From Bacteroidota bacterium (GTDB lineage Bacteria > Bacteroidota > Bacteroidia > Flavobacteriales > Flavobacteriaceae): a stretch of DNA of 27,173 nucleotides. How positions within the stretch are numbered: the stretch's first letter is position 1; the number at the start of each line of letters is the position of its first letter. Under the pieces are notes generated by a model. That model had not been told where the DNA came from. It ran no database searches and worked only from the letters and a program-made list of their open reading frames with translations. The position numbers and the translations under genes are program-made. Positions 23,932 through 27,173 of this stretch are shown here, one piece after another. The stretch spans positions 1 through 27,173 of the forward strand of contig JAEZGB010000042.1 in NCBI GenBank assembly GCA_023437485.1, in the 5' to 3' direction.

Positions 23932-24974
23932 GAGGCCAGCGTTTCGATTTCGGCATCGGGCTCGGGTGTGGCCGATGTGCCCATCTCGGCCGATTCGCCC
24001 TCGTACTGGGTTTGGGCCGTCCGGGCATCGTAACCCAATTCGCGCAAATACCTCGAAAATATATCCGAATAGCCGTGGGTCGCAATCACGCGCTCGCAGC
24101 CAGTTGCCCGGATGCTTTCCAGAAGCCCCTGCCAGTCGCAGTGGTCGCTGAGCACAAAGCCTCGGTCAACGGCTCGCCTTCTTCGCGCACCGCGAAAGGC
24201 CATCCAGCCGCTTGCCGTTCCCGTGACAAAGGGAGCCATTTTCCTGATCCAGATGCTTCCGTGGGCGCTGGGCGGGGCAAGTACGATGTTTCCGGCGATG
24301 GCGTCTTTTGGGGTTTCGCGGGTGATCATCTTGGTTGGCGGGAATTCCATCATCGGCCGCAACACGTTGGTCATGTTTTCGACAGCGCCGTGCGTGTAAA
24401 TCTTCCCGATTGATGGGTCCAAATATTTCAAAACTCGTTGCGCTTTACCCAGTGTATAGCCAAACAATACCGAAGTCTGCCCGTTGGCCTTGTTCTCTGC
24501 CCACCATTTGTTGATATCGGCCATGACCTCGGACTGTGGCGTCCATTTGAAGGCGGGAAGGCCAAAGGTGCATTCGGTGATGTAGGAATGGCATTTGACG
24601 GGTTCGTAGGGCGTCGAGATGCCGTCATCCTCTGTTTTGTAATCGCCCGTAAAAACCCAGACTTCGCCGTTGTATTCTACCCTTACCTGCGAACTCCCGA
24701 TAATGTGCCCGGCGGGGTGCAAAGAGAATTTGACACCGTTGACCATGAAGGTTTCGCCCCACTCCTTGCCCGTAACATTAATCTCGCCCAGCCGGTGCCG
24801 GATGATGGGCACGTTGAGATGGTGCGTGATGTAGCGGTTGTGGCCCCACCGCGAATGGTCGCTGTGCCCGTGGGTGATGATGGCCTTATCAACGGGTTTC
24901 CACGGGTCCAGGTACACGCCGGCCCGGTAACAGAAAATACCCTTGTCATCGAAAGCTAAAAGCGGCGGTTCCAT
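23928..24974 (-). CDS. Ligase-associated exonuclease, metallo-beta-lactamase/SNM1-like
   Basis: A 348-residue protein of the metallo-beta-lactamase fold, beta-CASP-related branch, found with ATP-dependent ligases. Metal-binding motifs are HGHSDH at 35-40, HPAGH at 86-90 and TGDY at 109-112, followed by TECTFGLP (133-140). The C-terminal part carries LSDHCDW and ATHGYSD, the remaining metal or active-site histidines. Relatives of Artemis/SNM1 trim DNA ends as nucleases, and the cassette name calls it an exonuclease. The last about 25 residues are an acidic, low-complexity tail. It is the first gene of the cassette. The only possible promoter is TAGATTTA (minus strand, 24997-24990), one mismatch from consensus, 15 bases before the ATG. 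Confidence 0.94.
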   Translation of the reverse strand: MEPPLLAFDDKGIFCYRAGVYLDPWKPVDKAIITHGHSDHSRWGHNRYITHHLNVPIIRHRLGEINVTGKEWGETFMVNGVKFSLHPAGHIIGSSQVRVEYNGEVWVFTGDYKTEDDGISTPYEPVKCHSYITECTFGLPAFKWTPQSEVMADINKWWAENKANGQTSVLFGYTLGKAQRVLKYLDPSIGKIYTHGAVENMTNVLRPMMEFPPTKMITRETPKDAIAGNIVLAPPSAHGSIWIRKMAPFVTGTASGWMAFRGARRRRAVDRGFVLSDHCDWQGLLESIRATGCERVIATHGYSDIFSRYLRELGYDARTAQTQYEGESAEMGTSATPEPDAEIETLAS

Positions 24975-25069
24975 GGAAGCGGTTTCCTATAAATCTACAA
25001 ATTCAGAAGCGGGTGGTGGAGAGGATTTAAGGAAGTTTAACGTTTGAGGCGGGAATTTGGAGTGGTGCA

Positions 25070-25102
25070 AAACCTCAAAGGTCTTGAAGACCTTTGAGGT
25101 TT
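25070..25102. repeat. 33-bp palindrome, family copy 1
   Basis: Perfect 16-base arms AAACCTCAAAGGTCTT and AAGACCTTTGAGGTTT surround a single central base. Each arm is itself close to a small hairpin (ACCT-CAA-AGGT). No strong T-run follows on either strand, so it is not a classic terminator. Confidence 0.9.
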
Positions 25103-25133
25103 ATAAAAGATACGGCAATAAGTGCAAACACGC

Positions 25134-25150
25134 TTGCGGAAAAACCGCAA
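25134..25150. repeat. Hairpin TTGCGG-A5-CCGCAA
   Basis: A perfect 6-bp stem with a five-A loop, 31 bases after palindrome copy 1. A closely similar hairpin occurs at 25305-25319 at nearly the same distance from the next family member. Confidence 0.6.
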
Positions 25151-25205
25151 ATGTCCAGTGTGGCCTTCAAGCGTTATTTTGCAAACCGGCTGAGAGGGCA
25201 AAAAC

Positions 25206-25275
25206 AACCTAAGGTTTTATTCCGCTTCGCTCCATACAGTTCGGCTGCGCCTCGGGTCAAAAACCTTTGAGGTTT
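25206..25275. repeat. Split or degenerate palindrome copy
   Basis: AACCTAAGGTT (25206-25216) and AAACCTTTGAGGTTT (25261-25275) are short hairpins of the same ACCT/AGGT family. They are separated by a 44-base GC-rich piece. The pair could be a palindrome copy whose centre was replaced by other DNA. Confidence 0.55.
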
Positions 25276-25304
25276 AAAGTTAACCCGGCACCTCCAGCGG
25301 TGTC

Positions 25305-25319
25305 TGCGGGAAAACCGCA
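25305..25319. repeat. Hairpin TGCGG-GAAAA-CCGCA
   Basis: A 5-bp stem with loop GAAAA, 29 bases after the hairpin at 25261-25275. It is a sibling of the hairpin at 25134-25150. Confidence 0.55.
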
Positions 25320-25366
25320 TATTTTGTTAAACCTTGCGTAAGGGATGGAAGCGACAGCCTTTTGAA

Positions 25367-25399
25367 AGACCTCGCAGGTCTTAAAGACCTGCGAGGTCT
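25367..25399. repeat. 33-bp palindrome, family copy 2
   Basis: Perfect 16-base arms AGACCTCGCAGGTCTT and AAGACCTGCGAGGTCT around one central A. Each arm is also its own hairpin (AGACCT-CGC-AGGTCT). Flanking TTTTGA and TCAAAA extend the symmetry, with one extra base on the left. It has the same 16-1-16 layout as copy 1. Confidence 0.9.
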
Positions 25400-25496
25400 C
25401 AAAAGCTAAAGCGGACAGCCCGGCGGCGCCCTCCCGACATCTAAAGAGGCACCAACCACGAGCGCCGCTACGCCCTAAAATTTCCAAAACATTGCG

Positions 25497-25504
25497 TACT
25501 TTTA
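25497..25504 (+). promoter_or_regulatory. Weak -7 box of pruA
   Basis: TACTTTTA has one mismatch (final A for G) to TAnnTTTG and lies 20 bases before the ATG at 25525. The in-frame TTG at 25492 lies upstream of the box and is rejected as a start. Confidence 0.4.
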
Positions 25505-25524
25505 CACCTCTAAATTTCAACACT

Positions 25525-27153
25525 ATGCTAAAGGGATTTTTCAATGTGCCCAAGGCCGTGAACGAGCCGGTGAAATCTTACGCGCCGGGATCGCCTGAAA
25601 AGGAAGCGGTTTTGACCGAATATAAAAGAATGTGGCGCGAACAAATCGAGGTTCCGCTTTACATCGGCAACCAGCAGATCACCACCGGCAAAACGCGCAA
25701 CATGACCGCGCCGCACGACCACCAGCACGTGGTGGGAACGTATCATATGGCCGAGAAAAAACACGTGGAACTCGCCATCGCCGAGGCTTTGAAAGCCAAG
25801 AAAAACTGGGAAGACCTGCCGTGGGAACACCGCGCGTCAATTTTTCTAAAAGCCGCCGAACTCATCGCCGGGCCTTACCGTGCCCGCATCAATGCCGCGA
25901 CCATGATCGCGCAGTCCAAGACCATCTACCAGGCCGAGATCGATGCCGCGTGCGAACTCATTGACTTTTTGCGTTACAACGTGGAATTTATGTCGCAGAT
26001 CTATGCTGACCAGCCAAAATCTGATTCAGGGGTTTGGAACCGGGTGGAATACCGACCGCTTGAAGGCTTTGTCTATGCGATCACGCCGTTCAATTTTACC
26101 GCAATTGCCGCAAACCTTCCTGCCAGTGCCGCGATGATGGGCAACGTTGTGGTCTGGAAACCGAGCGACAGCCAGGTCTATTCGGCCAAGGTAATCATCG
26201 ATGTCTTCCGCGAGGCAGGACTGCCCGATGGTGTCATTAACGTGGTCATGGGCGATGCGGTCATGATTACCGAAACGCTGCTCGCCAGCCCCGATTTTGC
26301 CGGCGTGCACTTCACGGGTTCGACACACGTGTTCAAGGACATTTGGGCCAAGATCGGGACCAATATCCACAATTACAAAACCTATCCGCGCATTGTGGGT
26401 GAAACCGGCGGTAAGGACTTCATCCTCGCTCACCCGAGCGCCAATGTGGACGAGGTCGTGGCCGGGATTGTACGCGGCGCGTTCGAGTTTCAGGGCCAGA
26501 AGTGTTCGGCTGCGAGCCGCGCCTACATTCCAAAATCACTTTGGGCCGATGTCCGCGAGAAACTTGAGGCAGAGGTCAAATCCATTAAACTGGGTTCGCC
26601 CGAGGACTTCGGCAACTTTATGACGGCCGTGATCCACGAGGGATCTTTTGACAAGCTCGCCAAATTCATCGATCAGGCCAAAAACGACAGCGATGCCGAG
26701 GTTATTATGGGCGGCGGCTACGACAAGTCAAAAGGTTGGTTCATCGAGCCAACGGTTATTTTGACCACCAACCCAAAATACACGATCATGTGCACCGAAC
26801 TCTTCGGCCCCGTGATCGCCGTCTATGTTTACGACGACAACAAATGGGACGAAACCCTTGAACTGGTAGACACCACTTCCGAATACGCCCTTACCGGCGC
26901 CATCTTCAGCCAGGACCGCTACGCCATCGCGCATGCCACCGACCGTTTGAAGAATTCGGCGGGTAATTTCTACATCAATGACAAGCCCACCGGTGCCGTC
27001 GTGGGCATGCAGCCGTTTGGCGGCGCGCGCGCTTCGGGGACCAATGACAAGGCGGGCTCTGCGCTCAATTTGCTGCGCTGGGTTTCGCCGCGCACCATCA
27101 AGGAGACGTTTGTCACGCCGCGGGATTACCGCTACCCGTTTTTGGGGAAATAA
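25525..27153 (+). CDS. pruA: L-glutamate gamma-semialdehyde (P5C) dehydrogenase
   Basis: A 542-residue aldehyde dehydrogenase that oxidises glutamate semialdehyde, formed from 1-pyrroline-5-carboxylate, to glutamate with NAD+. This is the second step of proline breakdown. The general base is E293 in GETGGKD and the nucleophile C327 in FQGQKCSAASRAY, 34 residues apart as in the superfamily. ITPFNF (186-191) and WKPSDSQ lie in the NAD-binding region, with FTGST at 263-267. The long N-terminal extension and GGARASGTNDKAG near the end are typical of the stand-alone eukaryote-like (ALDH4A1-type) branch rather than the fused PutA. No proline dehydrogenase gene is in the window. The start at 25525 (MLKGFFNVP) matches the family N terminus. 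A terminator hairpin follows at once. Confidence 0.96.
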   Translation: MLKGFFNVPKAVNEPVKSYAPGSPEKEAVLTEYKRMWREQIEVPLYIGNQQITTGKTRNMTAPHDHQHVVGTYHMAEKKHVELAIAEALKAKKNWEDLPWEHRASIFLKAAELIAGPYRARINAATMIAQSKTIYQAEIDAACELIDFLRYNVEFMSQIYADQPKSDSGVWNRVEYRPLEGFVYAITPFNFTAIAANLPASAAMMGNVVVWKPSDSQVYSAKVIIDVFREAGLPDGVINVVMGDAVMITETLLASPDFAGVHFTGSTHVFKDIWAKIGTNIHNYKTYPRIVGETGGKDFILAHPSANVDEVVAGIVRGAFEFQGQKCSAASRAYIPKSLWADVREKLEAEVKSIKLGSPEDFGNFMTAVIHEGSFDKLAKFIDQAKNDSDAEVIMGGGYDKSKGWFIEPTVILTTNPKYTIMCTELFGPVIAVYVYDDNKWDETLELVDTTSEYALTGAIFSQDRYAIAHATDRLKNSAGNFYINDKPTGAVVGMQPFGGARASGTNDKAGSALNLLRWVSPRTIKETFVTPRDYRYPFLGK

Positions 27154-27159
27154 CAAGAG

Positions 27160-27173
27160 CCGCCTTCGGGCGG
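27160..27173 (+). terminator. Terminator hairpin of pruA, cut by the window edge
   Basis: CCGCC-TTCG-GGCGG begins seven bases after the pruA stop. A GC stem capped by a UUCG tetraloop is typical of intrinsic terminators. The expected T-run lies beyond the window. Confidence 0.75.

Larger units (their letters stand above)
24975..25524. other. Gene-free 550-bp divergent region rich in palindromes
   Basis: This is the space between the first cassette gene and pruA. It contains no credible coding sequence on either strand. Instead it carries two 33-bp palindromes, one shorter hairpin of the same family, and two TGCGG-AAAA-CCGCA-like hairpins, listed separately. Between them, 25217-25258 is GC-rich, with CCGCTTCGCTCC and TCGGCTGCGCCTCGG. 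The last about 100 bases before pruA (25400-25496) hold nothing I recognise. Confidence 0.75.

Noticed and set aside
25070..25399. Intrinsic terminators for the cassette or pruA
   Set aside because: The palindromes lie upstream of both divergent genes and lack T-runs, so they do not end a known transcript.
25257..25553. Minus-strand open frame of 98 codons upstream of pruA
   Set aside because: It runs through palindromes and the pruA start, and its product is low in recognisable structure. It is best read as chance coding of repeat DNA.

Overview
The window looks like chromosomal DNA from a member of the Bacteroidota, most likely family Flavobacteriaceae, with an unusually high GC content (roughly 50% by eye). 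The main evidence is the gene families: a type IX secretion (T9SS) plug protein, DUF5916 and DUF6702 proteins, a CarboxypepD_reg-like protein, and a rlmN / polyprenyl synthase / ECF sigma run. A second line of evidence is the Bacteroidetes promoter box TAnnTTTG, which precedes many genes, three times with a TTG element 19-20 bases upstream. No phage gene, transposase, CRISPR array or plasmid function was found.

Layout. 1-2454 (minus): rlmN, a trans-polyprenyl diphosphate synthase and the start of an ECF sigma factor that runs off the left edge. 2524-3162 (plus): an O-methyltransferase divergent from rlmN. 3139-7660 (minus): CarboxypepD_reg-like protein, DUF6702 protein and a secreted M1 metallopeptidase, then tatA and a PAP2 phosphatase. 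7780-8478 (plus): dipeptidase E. 8539-8810: tRNA-Gly(UCC) on the minus strand, followed by two tandem copies of a terminator-containing unit of about 100 bp. 8911-10061: a GNAT acetyltransferase convergent with an L,D-transpeptidase-like protein. 10315-14307 (plus): a DUF5916 outer-membrane protein and gpmI. 14289-15563 (minus): an acetate/4-hydroxybutyrate-type CoA transferase. 15661-18996 (plus): map, a SAM methyltransferase, the T9SS plug protein and apaG. 18993-24974 (minus): a four-gene ligase-associated DNA repair cassette in the order exonuclease, ATP-dependent ligase, Lhr-like helicase, PdeM endonuclease. 25525-27153 (plus): pruA, with a terminator hairpin cut by the right edge.

Most of the window is core metabolism, envelope and RNA maintenance. 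The accessory block is the repair cassette, a known module whose four products are thought to act together on DNA ends and single-stranded DNA. It is interrupted between ligase and helicase by an unusual 8-bp-periodic inverted repeat array that supplies the ligase stop codon. It is followed, upstream of pruA, by a 550-bp gene-free stretch holding paired 33-bp palindromes and smaller hairpins. These repeats, the tandem units behind tRNA-Gly and the dyads over two promoter regions are the least explained sequences here. I see no clear new multi-gene system. Gene identities rest on recognised motifs and remembered families, not on database searches.
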